Origin: Deltaproteobacteria bacterium
Lineage (GTDB): Bacteria > Myxococcota_A > SURF-8
Direction of reading: 5' to 3'
Length of the DNA: 7,345 nucleotides
Assembly (NCBI GenBank): GCA_029570245.1
Contig: JAKQSH010000260.1
Span: forward strand, 1-7,345
The notes under the pieces were generated by a model, which had not been told where the DNA came from, made no database searches, and worked only from the letters and a program-made list of their open reading frames with translations. Positions 1-6,156 of this stretch are shown piece after piece (the stretch's first letter is position 1; the number at the start of each line of letters is the position of its first letter). A program made the position numbers and the translations under genes.

Positions 1-372
1 GAGCAGATATTCCCATTCTCCGACGCGGCTGCGCTTGTAAAGCGAACGCAATTGAGCCGCCGCTGCGGATTGCTGAGCAGCGATTTTCTTCTGCCGTTCC
101 GCCACTTCAGTTTCGAGCTTTTTTATTTCGGAATCTGCAGCACGGACCGATTCTACAGCCTTCTTTTCTTCTGCTTCCAGACGATCCATTTCGGATTCCA
201 GTTTGTCTATCTCATCAAGAATGGATACGTCAGAGGCCGAAAGCTTATTACGGTCGAACTGTGAAGATGCAGATCGGTCTGCGGCGCTGGAAAATTCCGA
301 CCGGCAGACAAGGAAACTCAACAGCAGAAGAGAAATAATCAACAGGCGGTATGAGTCTTTTTTTCTTTTCAT
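1..372 (-). CDS. EnvC-like murein hydrolase activator, N-terminal part (runs off the left edge)
   Basis: The first 124 residues are visible and the frame stays open to the window edge. The ATG at 372 overlaps the ftsX stop as ATGA, so translation is probably coupled; no good Shine-Dalgarno lies upstream. The protein begins with a basic stretch (MKRKKDSYR) and a hydrophobic core (residues 9-22), followed by a plausible signal peptidase site near SSAA (28-31). A Cys near residue 23 follows Val, so it does not make a good lipobox. From about residue 47 to 105 the sequence is rich in Glu, Lys, Ala and Leu in a heptad-like pattern, as in the coiled coil of EnvC. The segment LRSLYKRSRVGEWEYLL (108-124) resembles the conserved end of that coil in EnvC and related M23 proteins. 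In known systems EnvC binds the FtsX extracellular loop and activates amidases. The C-terminal LytM/M23 domain is outside the window, so whether it is degenerate (activator) or catalytic (hydrolase) cannot be told. Confidence 0.8.
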   Translation of the reverse strand, partial: MKRKKDSYRLLIISLLLLSFLVCRSEFSSAADRSASSQFDRNKLSASDVSILDEIDKLESEMDRLEAEEKKAVESVRAADSEIKKLETEVAERQKKIAAQQSAAAAQLRSLYKRSRVGEWEYLL

Positions 373-1274
373 TGCTCAACGGTCTTCGATTCGTGTCGAA
401 CAATGGCAAGCAGGCTCCCTGCTCCGCCGATCACCGCGCCGGACAACAGTACGAGCAGAACAGTGGTTATGTCGAAAAATTGCAGACCTCGCACGCCGAA
501 TGTAGCAAAAAGCTCATCTTCAATAGCGGAAGCTCCCAGCTTGAACATTATGGCGACAGCGAAAACGGCAAGCAAGGCTCCGAAAAAGCCTTTGATAATT
601 CCTTCAATAACAAAAGGCTTCCGTATGAAATCGGGGGTTGCTCCAACAAGTTCAAGTATGCCGACTTCGGTACGCCTTAACATTATGCTGTAACGGATGG
701 TGCTGTACATAAGAAACAGGCAGGCTATAGTTATCGCCATGCCTATGATAATCTGCCCCCAGAAAAGCGAACTGCGCAAAACCGCCAGTTTCTCGAAAAG
801 CTCCTTGCCGTAAACAACTTCTTCAACTCCTTCGAATTTTTCAAGCTCGCCGGAAATCTGCTGGAGAAATTCTTTTCCGGCGCTCCCGCCCTTTACAGTC
901 GCTTCTATTGAAGCCGGAAAAGGATTAGTCTGCAGAGATACTAAAATGTCGGTTTCTTCCGGGAATTCCGACTGAAAACGCGCCAGTGCAGCTTCGGCTG
1001 AAATATAAACGACATCGGTTATTTCACTGCGGGCCCGTAAATGCGCTGTCAACTGCTGCGGCAGGTCCGGGTGGGAGTTGTCGGCGATAAAAGCGTAAAT
1101 GCGCACACCTTGTGACCAGTTGGACGCCAGATTGTTAACATTGCCGGCCAGCAGCAGAAAAGACAGAAATATGCCGAAAACAACCGCAAGAACAGTAACT
1201 GTCATAATGGACGTGGAAGCATAACGCCTGAGCGATGAGACGGCACGCCGGAAAAAATAACTCAGACTGGCCAT
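369..1274 (-). CDS. ftsX: Cell division protein FtsX (ABC transporter-like permease)
   Basis: This is a 301-residue membrane protein that pairs with FtsE and passes ATP-driven conformational change to a periplasmic cell-wall hydrolase regulator. I chose the ATG at 1274 (MASLSYFF) over one 36 bp upstream because GGAGGA sits 8 bp before it and because it leaves only 1 bp after the ftsE stop. The topology fits FtsX: a short basic N-terminus, TM1 about 20-45, a periplasmic domain about 46-165 containing NPFPASI (the conserved NPxPASxxV-type motif), then three membrane segments about 171-193, 226-247 and 267-293. Between TM2 and TM3 lies the conserved cytoplasmic stretch RRTEVGILELVGAT followed by FIRKPFVIEG, the family signature. 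Length is close to the usual 300. The stop overlaps the next start by 4 bp. Confidence 0.95.
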   Translation of the reverse strand: MASLSYFFRRAVSSLRRYASTSIMTVTVLAVVFGIFLSFLLLAGNVNNLASNWSQGVRIYAFIADNSHPDLPQQLTAHLRARSEITDVVYISAEAALARFQSEFPEETDILVSLQTNPFPASIEATVKGGSAGKEFLQQISGELEKFEGVEEVVYGKELFEKLAVLRSSLFWGQIIIGMAITIACLFLMYSTIRYSIMLRRTEVGILELVGATPDFIRKPFVIEGIIKGFFGALLAVFAVAIMFKLGASAIEDELFATFGVRGLQFFDITTVLLVLLSGAVIGGAGSLLAIVRHESKTVEQ

Positions 1275-1275
1275 T

Positions 1276-2025
1276 TCAGTCTTCCTCCGGGCGACGTTTA
1301 AGTCTGACATTTACGGTCTGCTGTCGCATTAAGTCGTCAACCGCCGATTTAGGAACCAGCGGGCTGGCAGAATCCAAGACAATGCGCCCGCGCTCCAATC
1401 GCAATATGCGTCTTCCACTGTTCTCGTAAAGGCGCCTGTCATGCGTGGCGAGCAGAATTGTGGTGCCGCGCACGTTGGCTTCGAAGAACAGACGCAGGAC
1501 ATCTGCGGTGGTGTCTTCGTCAAGGTTTCCGGTCGGTTCGTCAGCCAGCAGAATCAGTGGCTCATTCACCAGCGCACGGGCAATGGCAATACGCTGCTGC
1601 TCGCCGCCGGAAAGCTGCAACGGCAGCATATTTGCACATTGCAGCAAACCGACATCCTTCAGGACTCGCTTTACTCTGTCTACAATCTCACTGCGCGGAC
1701 GACCCAGAACTTCGAGTCGGACTGCAATGTTTTCAAAGACGGTACGATCATTCAGCAGTTTGAAGTCCTGGAAAACAACACCGATGCGACGGCGCATCAT
1801 TGCGATGGCATGCCGGTTCATGCGAGAAACATTACGACCCATAATCAGAACCTGGCCGGAAGTGGCCGGTTCGTCACAGAACAGCAGCCTGAAAAGCGTA
1901 GTTTTGCCTGCCCCTGAAATACCGGTCAGGAAACAGAACTCACCCTTTTCGATCTTGAGGTTAAGATCGACCAGCACTTCACGGTCGTGGTAATACGACT
2001 TATAAACATGAAACAACTGGATCAT
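1276..2025 (-). CDS. ftsE: Cell division ATP-binding protein FtsE
   Basis: This 249-residue ABC ATPase works with FtsX at the cytoplasmic face of the division site. All motifs are intact: Walker A GISGAGKT (35-42, Lys41), Q-loop VFQDF (Gln86), signature LSGGE (138-142) followed by QQR, Walker B ILLADEP (158-164, catalytic Glu163), D-loop NLDED (167-171) and H-loop His195 in LLATHD. The N-terminus MIQLFHVYKSY matches the usual FtsE start, so the ATG at 2025 is kept although only a weak ribosome binding site is seen; translation may depend on ribosomes finishing gltX 24 bp upstream. FtsE is usually about 220-230 residues, so there is an extra tail of roughly 25 residues that ends in a charged stretch (RLKRRPEED). 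The same-strand adjacency to ftsX and an envC-like gene makes FtsE far more likely than a generic LolD/MacB-type ATPase. Confidence 0.95.
   Translation of the reverse strand: MIQLFHVYKSYYHDREVLVDLNLKIEKGEFCFLTGISGAGKTTLFRLLFCDEPATSGQVLIMGRNVSRMNRHAIAMMRRRIGVVFQDFKLLNDRTVFENIAVRLEVLGRPRSEIVDRVKRVLKDVGLLQCANMLPLQLSGGEQQRIAIARALVNEPLILLADEPTGNLDEDTTADVLRLFFEANVRGTTILLATHDRRLYENSGRRILRLERGRIVLDSASPLVPKSAVDDLMRQQTVNVRLKRRPEED
1283..1288 (-). promoter_or_regulatory. Ribosome binding site that sets the ftsX start
   Basis: GGAGGA on the minus strand lies 8 bp before the ATG at 1274. It sits inside the last codons of ftsE. It favours the shorter ftsX start over the upstream ATG at 1310, which would overlap ftsE by 35 bp. 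Confidence 0.8.
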
Positions 2026-2049
2026 GGGTGCAAATTCGCCATAGGCAAT

Positions 2050-3498
2050 TTATTTTTCTGTCGCTTTTGCTGCGATATGCTTTACCATTTTTTCTATACG
2101 GACAAGACTTTCGTCGCGGCCCAGAATAACCAGGCTTTCGAAAATTCCGGGCGAAACCGTTGTTCCGGTAATGGCGATACGCACCGGCTGAGCGATTTTT
2201 CCCAGCTTCATTTCGAATTTCGCCATTGTATCCTCAAAAACCTTCTGAATGGATTCTTCTTTCCATTCAGGCAGTGCGCTCAAGCCATCGAAAATAAACT
2301 TCACCGGCTCGGCCAGATCGGATGTAAGAAATTTGGCATCGGCCTTTTCATCGTATGCGGCGGGGCGAGCAAAAAAGAATACCGCGCCGGAAGCCATGTC
2401 GAGCATGGTTTTGCTGCGCGTGTTGAGTTCTTTGATAATAGCCGGCAGACGCGGATCATCAGCGACATCGAGATTATGACTGCGTTTGAGTTCCGCTGCC
2501 AGCGCGGGAACCAGTTCCGCCGGCGGTGTGCTCTGGAGATACTGCTGACTCAACCATTCCATTTTGGAAGGATTGACAATGGAAGCTGATTTGGAAATAG
2601 CCTCGATGGTGAAATGCTCAATCATTTCTTCCAGTGTAAAGATTTCCTGATCGCCATATGCCCAGCCCAGACGTACAAGATAGTTGCGCAGCACCTGTGG
2701 CAGATAACCGGCGTCGCGCCATTCGGTAACCGCCACCGCACCATGACGCTTGGAATACTTCTTGCCGTCCGGCCCGTGAATCAGTCCCACATGCCCGAAA
2801 CGCGGCGGCGTAAGTCCGAAAGCCTTGTATATATGAATCTGCAGGGCGGTATTGTTAAGATGATCGACTCCGCGCACGACATGACTGATTCCCATCAGGT
2901 GATCGTCAACAACCACACAGAAATTGTAAATGGGAGAACCGTCGGCGCGGGCGATGATGATGTCTTCCATTTCATCATTGGGAAATTCCACATGCCCCTG
3001 AATCATGTCCTCAACGACACAGATTCCTTCTGTGGGCATCTTGAAACGAATTACATAAGGCTGATCCGCCGGCCAGTCAGCCGGGCCTTTGTCGCGCCAG
3101 CGGCGATCGTATGCGGTTTTTGTCTGACCGCTCATTTTCAGTTCACGCATGGCCTCAAGTTCTTCTTTGGTGGCATAGCAACGATACGCCAGACCGGCGT
3201 CAAGCGCTTTCTGCACCCACTGACGATAAATCGGAGTACGTTGCGACTGAAAATACGGCCCGTTGGGTCCGCCTTTGTCGGGACCTTCGTCCCAGTCGAG
3301 GCCCAGCCAGCGCATGCCGTCCAGAATAACGTTGGTGGCTTCGTCGGTGGAACGTTCGGTATCCGTATCTTCTATGCGGAGAATGAATTCACCTTTGTTG
3401 TGACGGGCAAAAAGCCAGTTGAAGAGCGCCGTTCTGGCGCCGCCGATGTGCAGAAACCCTGTCGGGGAGGGAGCAAAACGAACACGTACTTTATCCAT
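2050..3498 (-). CDS. gltX: Glutamyl-tRNA synthetase
   Basis: This 482-residue class I aminoacyl-tRNA synthetase charges tRNA-Glu (and possibly tRNA-Gln) with glutamate in the cytoplasm. The N-terminus has the class I signature FAPSPTGFLHIGGARTA with the HIGH-type motif at 17-20. The KMSKS-equivalent KYSKR is at 247-251 in GKKYSKRHGA. The glutamate-recognition stretch LRIEDTDTERS is near 40-50, and a C-terminal anticodon-binding helical domain runs from about 300, ending in the usual GKIAQPVRIAITGTTVSPGI region (433-452). Length is typical. The ATG at 3498 is preferred because GAGG lies 6 bp upstream; a GTG 12 bp earlier would use that same sequence as its first codons. Of the zinc-binding cysteines present in the E. 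coli-type enzyme, only Cys107 remains, so this looks like a zinc-free variant. It cannot be told from sequence whether it is discriminating. It heads the operon with ftsE, ftsX and the envC-like gene. Confidence 0.96.
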   Translation of the reverse strand: MDKVRVRFAPSPTGFLHIGGARTALFNWLFARHNKGEFILRIEDTDTERSTDEATNVILDGMRWLGLDWDEGPDKGGPNGPYFQSQRTPIYRQWVQKALDAGLAYRCYATKEELEAMRELKMSGQTKTAYDRRWRDKGPADWPADQPYVIRFKMPTEGICVVEDMIQGHVEFPNDEMEDIIIARADGSPIYNFCVVVDDHLMGISHVVRGVDHLNNTALQIHIYKAFGLTPPRFGHVGLIHGPDGKKYSKRHGAVAVTEWRDAGYLPQVLRNYLVRLGWAYGDQEIFTLEEMIEHFTIEAISKSASIVNPSKMEWLSQQYLQSTPPAELVPALAAELKRSHNLDVADDPRLPAIIKELNTRSKTMLDMASGAVFFFARPAAYDEKADAKFLTSDLAEPVKFIFDGLSALPEWKEESIQKVFEDTMAKFEMKLGKIAQPVRIAITGTTVSPGIFESLVILGRDESLVRIEKMVKHIAAKATEK

Positions 3499-3504
3499 GA
3501 TATG

Positions 3505-3508
3505 CCTC
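3505..3508 (-). promoter_or_regulatory. Ribosome binding site that sets the gltX start
   Basis: GAGG on the minus strand sits 6 bp before the ATG at 3498. It overlaps a possible GTG start at 3510, which is therefore less likely to be used. Confidence 0.65.
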
Positions 3509-3547
3509 ACAAAGCGCAGTTTTACTTATAGAACAACAAGAGGCTAC

Positions 3548-3576
3548 TTCATACCAGAGCAAAGTCAAAGCGTCAA
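3548..3576 (-). promoter_or_regulatory. Sigma70-type promoter of the gltX-ftsE-ftsX-envC unit
   Basis: On the minus strand, TTGACG (3576-3571) is separated by exactly 17 bp from TATGAA (3553-3548), with a TGG extended -10 directly in front. This is 5 of 6 matches at -35 and 4 of 6 at -10. An AT-rich stretch upstream (about 3580-3605) could act as an UP element. The expected transcription start near 3541 gives a leader of about 43 nt to the gltX ATG. It is one of the two best promoters in the window. Confidence 0.7.
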
Positions 3577-3635
3577 TAACATGCGGTAAATTAAATGTAA
3601 AAAGGCAGAGTGGGAAAAATCATTCAAGAATGAAT

Positions 3636-3664
3636 TTGCCAGAGCGCCCGCAAATTGCTAGATT
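3636..3664 (+). promoter_or_regulatory. Sigma70-type promoter of the M28 peptidase gene
   Basis: TTGCCA (3636-3641) is followed after 17 bp by TAGATT (3659-3664), with TGC directly before it as an extended -10. The predicted start near 3671 gives a leader of about 38 nt. It is divergent from the gltX promoter, with about 60 bp between the two -35 boxes. Confidence 0.55.
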
Positions 3665-3698
3665 CTAACGCCGGATTAACACAGGCCGAACAATGATC

Positions 3699-3702
3699 GG
3701 AG
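3699..3702 (+). promoter_or_regulatory. Ribosome binding site that sets the peptidase start
   Basis: GGAG lies 6 bp before the ATG at 3709. It directly abuts the in-frame TTG at 3703, which leaves no spacer for that codon and rules it out in practice. Confidence 0.65.
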
Positions 3703-3708
3703 TTGAAA

Positions 3709-4908
3709 ATGAGCGAGCTTCAGAAATATCTGATCGATTTCATGCACAAAGTGCTGGACAGAGTTGGAGGACGCGAAGCCGGCAGCAGGCAGGAAAAAAT
3801 CGCATCCGAGATGGTCGAAGCCGAATTCAGCAAATACTGCGACGAAACCATAAGCGAGCCTTTCACCGTTGCCCCACGCGCATTTCTGGGGTTCATGCCA
3901 TGGATAGTAGTCACCTACTGGGTTTCACTTATCGTATACTGGAATACCCCGCTTATTTCACTGCTGCTTATGTCGGTCGCGCTGGTGGTCTTCATCGAAC
4001 AGTTCGTGCTCAGCCATCCGTTCCTTGATCCACTATACAAAAAAAGCGAAAGTCGTAACCTGACAGGTATAATCAAACCTTCCGGTGAAGTCAGGCAGCG
4101 CCTATTCTTCAATGCCCATGTGGATTCGGCCTATGAATTCACCATCTGGTACATATTCAAAGGCGCCAACATAATATTCATGGTGGCTGGAATCCTGGCG
4201 ATTTTCTATATGGAAATTCTAGCCATCATAAAAGTCGTCTTCGATCTGGCTGGGCATGGCGACAAACCCTTCCTGACCACGATGGGATATATTGCCGTAG
4301 CGCTGGTGCCCTTCACGATTCCATTCCTGTTTTTCGTATCCAGACGCGTTGTTCCAGGCGCATCCGACGATCTTTCGGGCGTCGCCACAATGATAGGAAT
4401 CGCCAGACGCGTCAAAGAAATGAAAGACAGAGGAGAACTGCCGAAACATACCGAAATCCGTTTTCTGGCTCTTGGCTCCGAAGAAGCCGGGTTGCGCGGA
4501 TCAATTGCCTATGTAAAACAGAATTCGCACCTTCTTAAAGATTGCAAAACGTACAACGTAACATTCGAAGGCATAGAAGCGCCTGATAAAATGCGCGTAA
4601 TCACTCACGAGTTTTTCAAGGCGAAGCATTCGAAAACACTGGAGAACATGCTTTTCGACATCTCCAGACGCAATAACTGGTTCCTGCGCACCGACGTTAT
4701 TCCCTTCGGCGGCACCGATGCATCGACATTTACACAGGAAGGCGTCGAATCGACATGCCTGTTGGGAATGAACACCCAGCCCTGGCCAATCAACTATCAT
4801 ACCCGTCGTGACACAATGGAATACGTCACGCCGGAAGGCCTCGAACGTGCAGTGGATTTCGGTGTTGAGCTGCTTAAAGACCTGGACGCGAAAGCGGAAA
4901 AACAGTAA
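3709..4908 (+). CDS. Membrane-embedded M28-family zinc metallopeptidase
   Basis: This 399-residue protein carries the metal-binding set of co-catalytic zinc aminopeptidases of family M28. In order these are: FNAHVD (His137, Asp139), GASDDLSGVA (bridging Asp at 220/221), GSEEAGLRGS (general base Glu258, zinc ligand Glu259), FEG (Glu287, 28 residues later, a plausible fourth ligand), GGTDASTF (Asp337) and NYHTRRDT (last ligand His364). It also has membrane segments: about 60-79 and 82-102 before the first ligand, and a long hydrophobic stretch about 147-179 plus one at 191-211 between His137 and Asp220. Basic residues in the loops suggest that all catalytic parts face the cytoplasm. The ATG at 3709 is chosen because GGAG lies 6 bp before it; a TTG at 3703 would touch that site. 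Substrate is unknown; a dipeptide or peptide N-terminus is the family norm. It is a single-gene unit with its own promoter and terminator. Confidence 0.88.
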   Translation: MSELQKYLIDFMHKVLDRVGGREAGSRQEKIASEMVEAEFSKYCDETISEPFTVAPRAFLGFMPWIVVTYWVSLIVYWNTPLISLLLMSVALVVFIEQFVLSHPFLDPLYKKSESRNLTGIIKPSGEVRQRLFFNAHVDSAYEFTIWYIFKGANIIFMVAGILAIFYMEILAIIKVVFDLAGHGDKPFLTTMGYIAVALVPFTIPFLFFVSRRVVPGASDDLSGVATMIGIARRVKEMKDRGELPKHTEIRFLALGSEEAGLRGSIAYVKQNSHLLKDCKTYNVTFEGIEAPDKMRVITHEFFKAKHSKTLENMLFDISRRNNWFLRTDVIPFGGTDASTFTQEGVESTCLLGMNTQPWPINYHTRRDTMEYVTPEGLERAVDFGVELLKDLDAKAEKQ

Positions 4909-4922
4909 AAAAACATATCCGT

Positions 4923-4963
4923 AAAAAAATCGCCGTGCGGTTTTTTACCGGCGGCGTTTTTTT
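4923..4963. terminator. Bidirectional rho-independent terminator between convergent genes
   Basis: A stem CGCCG (4931-4935) pairs with CGGCG (4952-4956). An inner CGG/CCG pairing (4938-4940 with 4948-4950) closes a T-rich loop. Seven A (4923-4929) precede it and seven T (4957-4963) follow it, so each strand's transcript ends in a U-run. It lies 14 bp past the peptidase stop and 15 bp past the stop of the converging lipoprotein gene, so it can serve both. Confidence 0.8.
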
Positions 4964-4978
4964 ATCAAGTTACCGGAT

Positions 4979-5977
4979 TTATTGCTGAAGAAACGATGCG
5001 GGAGTCTCCACCAGAAACAGATTGATTCCACGAGTATCATCACAATAACGCGAAACCACTGCATATTTATCGTCCGGTGTTAGGACTGCGTTCTGAAGCT
5101 CCCCTTCCAGATCGACATCAACGCGGGTCCGGTGATCGCGGGAAACGAATGAAACTTTTTGCGCTTCAAGCATGTGCGTCACATAGAAGGAATTATCCTC
5201 ACTCAGACTGAAATAAGCGTCGCCATTTCCGATAAACGCCAGCTTGGCATGCCTGTCAGCCACATCATATTCGTCCACACGGAAAATCATGGATTCAGGG
5301 TCTTCAAAGCGAAAAAACAGGCTCAAACGCCCGGATTTCTTCCACCACATGTCCTCCAGAAAGGCCCGCGCTCCAAGATCGTGAACAATCGGCACCGATT
5401 CGCCGCTTGCAAGATCGGCGACATAGGCTTTATATGAAAAATCATCCGCCGACGGCATATTTCCGGGAGCAAAAGCGGGAGTATCAACTGCCATATATGC
5501 CAGACTGCGCCCGTCAGGCGAAACTGAAATTCTGGAAGGAACGGCCTTCAGATTTTTAAGGGGAGCCGGAATCAGTTTTCCATCAATGCATACTATAGGC
5601 AGATTGCTTTTATCTTTTGCGAAAATCGCACCACCGGAACCTATATATGAAACTTCGGTAGCATCGGCCAGTTCTTCAATTTCATGTTCGCGCGGTTTGT
5701 GCGGATTCGAAAAATCCAGCTCAAAAACACGGCGCATCCACAACCCGCCACGCTCACGCACATCCTGCCCAGTCGGAGGATAATTTCGCAATATCAGCAT
5801 CTTGCGATCACTGAAACTGAAACTCAACTCACCGTCTTCGAAAGTTCCGGCGGTAAGACGCAAGGCCGGACCGGCTGAAATTTTCATGTCCGAGGCGTTT
5901 TTTTCGCAGGCCGCCAGAAACGAGATAACAGCCAGAAGGAAGATAATTGTTCTGAATCTCTGAAAAATATCATACAT
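4979..5977 (-). CDS. Predicted lipoprotein with propeller-like repeats, function unknown
   Basis: I do not recognise the family. The 332-residue product starts with a short N-region, a hydrophobic core (11-20) and a lipobox LAAC (21-24), so Cys24 should be lipidated. The next residue is Glu rather than Asp, which under the E. coli Lol rule would favour the outer membrane. The mature part has several strand-turn-strand units of the WD40/PD40 type: FSFSDRKMLILRN (53-65), SVSPDGRSLAYM (151-162), SLSEDNSFYVTHM (257-269) and LTPDDKYAVVSRY (299-311). This suggests a beta-propeller, as in TolB-like proteins, but no TolB domain is evident. No catalytic motif is seen. The gene is monocistronic, converging on the peptidase gene and diverging from rpsU. 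The start is uncertain: the ATG at 5977 has no Shine-Dalgarno at normal distance. Confidence 0.8.
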   Translation of the reverse strand: MYDIFQRFRTIIFLLAVISFLAACEKNASDMKISAGPALRLTAGTFEDGELSFSFSDRKMLILRNYPPTGQDVRERGGLWMRRVFELDFSNPHKPREHEIEELADATEVSYIGSGGAIFAKDKSNLPIVCIDGKLIPAPLKNLKAVPSRISVSPDGRSLAYMAVDTPAFAPGNMPSADDFSYKAYVADLASGESVPIVHDLGARAFLEDMWWKKSGRLSLFFRFEDPESMIFRVDEYDVADRHAKLAFIGNGDAYFSLSEDNSFYVTHMLEAQKVSFVSRDHRTRVDVDLEGELQNAVLTPDDKYAVVSRYCDDTRGINLFLVETPASFLQQ

Positions 5978-5995
5978 TGCTTGACAAATGCGCTT

Positions 5996-6001
5996 TCACC
6001 T
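5996..6001 (-). promoter_or_regulatory. Displaced ribosome binding site of the lipoprotein gene
   Basis: AGGTGA on the minus strand is 18 bp from the ATG at 5977, too far for normal use, but 6 bp from an in-frame ATT at 5989. Its own TGA is an in-frame stop, so no start further upstream is possible. Confidence 0.35.
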
Positions 6002-6081
6002 GTTAAACAAACTCACCGCTGCACGAGGTTTGATTCAGTAACCTTCCGGTTTGCTGGACACGCCTGAGACAGCTGTTTTCC

Positions 6082-6109
6082 TTGCGCTTCGAACGGCTGG
6101 CAATATAGC
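6082..6109 (+). promoter_or_regulatory. Candidate rpsU promoter
   Basis: TTGCGC (6082-6087) and TATAGC (6104-6109) are 16 bp apart. The -35 matches the consensus only at TTG, so this is a weak call. A start near 6116 would give a leader of about 40 nt to rpsU. Confidence 0.3.
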
Positions 6110-6130
6110 AGCCGGGGCTATTAAACACAA
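6102..6130 (-). promoter_or_regulatory. Candidate lipoprotein promoter overlapping the rpsU promoter
   Basis: On the minus strand, TTGTGT (6130-6125) is 17 bp from TATATT (6107-6102), with TGC as an extended -10. The -10 is good and the -35 poor. It shares bases 6104-6107 with the rpsU -10. The leader to the lipoprotein gene would be about 118 nt. Confidence 0.3.
6105..6121. repeat. Inverted repeat over the rpsU/lipoprotein promoter region
   Basis: ATAGC (6105-6109) and GCTAT (6117-6121) are inverted around a 7-base spacer. The left arm overlaps both candidate -10 boxes, so it could be a small operator or an RNA hairpin at the start of the rpsU leader. Five-base arms are short enough to be chance. 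Confidence 0.3.
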
Positions 6131-6156
6131 GTTAATCGCATCGAATAAGGTAAGAA

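Larger units (their letters stand above)
3499..3708. other. Divergent intergenic region
   Basis: This 210-bp region separates gltX and the peptidase gene. It holds the two outward-facing promoters and both leaders. The centre (about 3577-3635) is AT-rich. I see no convincing hairpin, T-box or other RNA element in the short gltX leader. Confidence 0.6.

Noticed and set aside
354..370. A-rich tract at the start of the envC-like gene (AAAA and A7 runs) as a programmed frameshift site
   Set aside because: The reading frame from the ATG already gives a proper signal peptide and continuous coiled coil, so no shift is needed; Lys codons in a signal peptide N-region explain the tract.
52..680. Plus-strand open frames across the envC-like and ftsX genes
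   Set aside because: The minus-strand frames encode a signal peptide with a coiled coil and conserved FtsX motifs; the plus frames have neither recognisable domains nor ribosome binding sites.
1441..1993. Plus-strand open frames of 158 and 182 codons opposite ftsE
   Set aside because: The minus-strand ftsE has every ABC motif intact; the plus frames are low-complexity, Ser/Arg-rich shadows.
2614..3531. A 305-codon open frame on the plus strand opposite gltX
   Set aside because: It lies wholly antisense to a clear glutamyl-tRNA synthetase, resembles no known protein, and arises from the codon pattern of the real gene.
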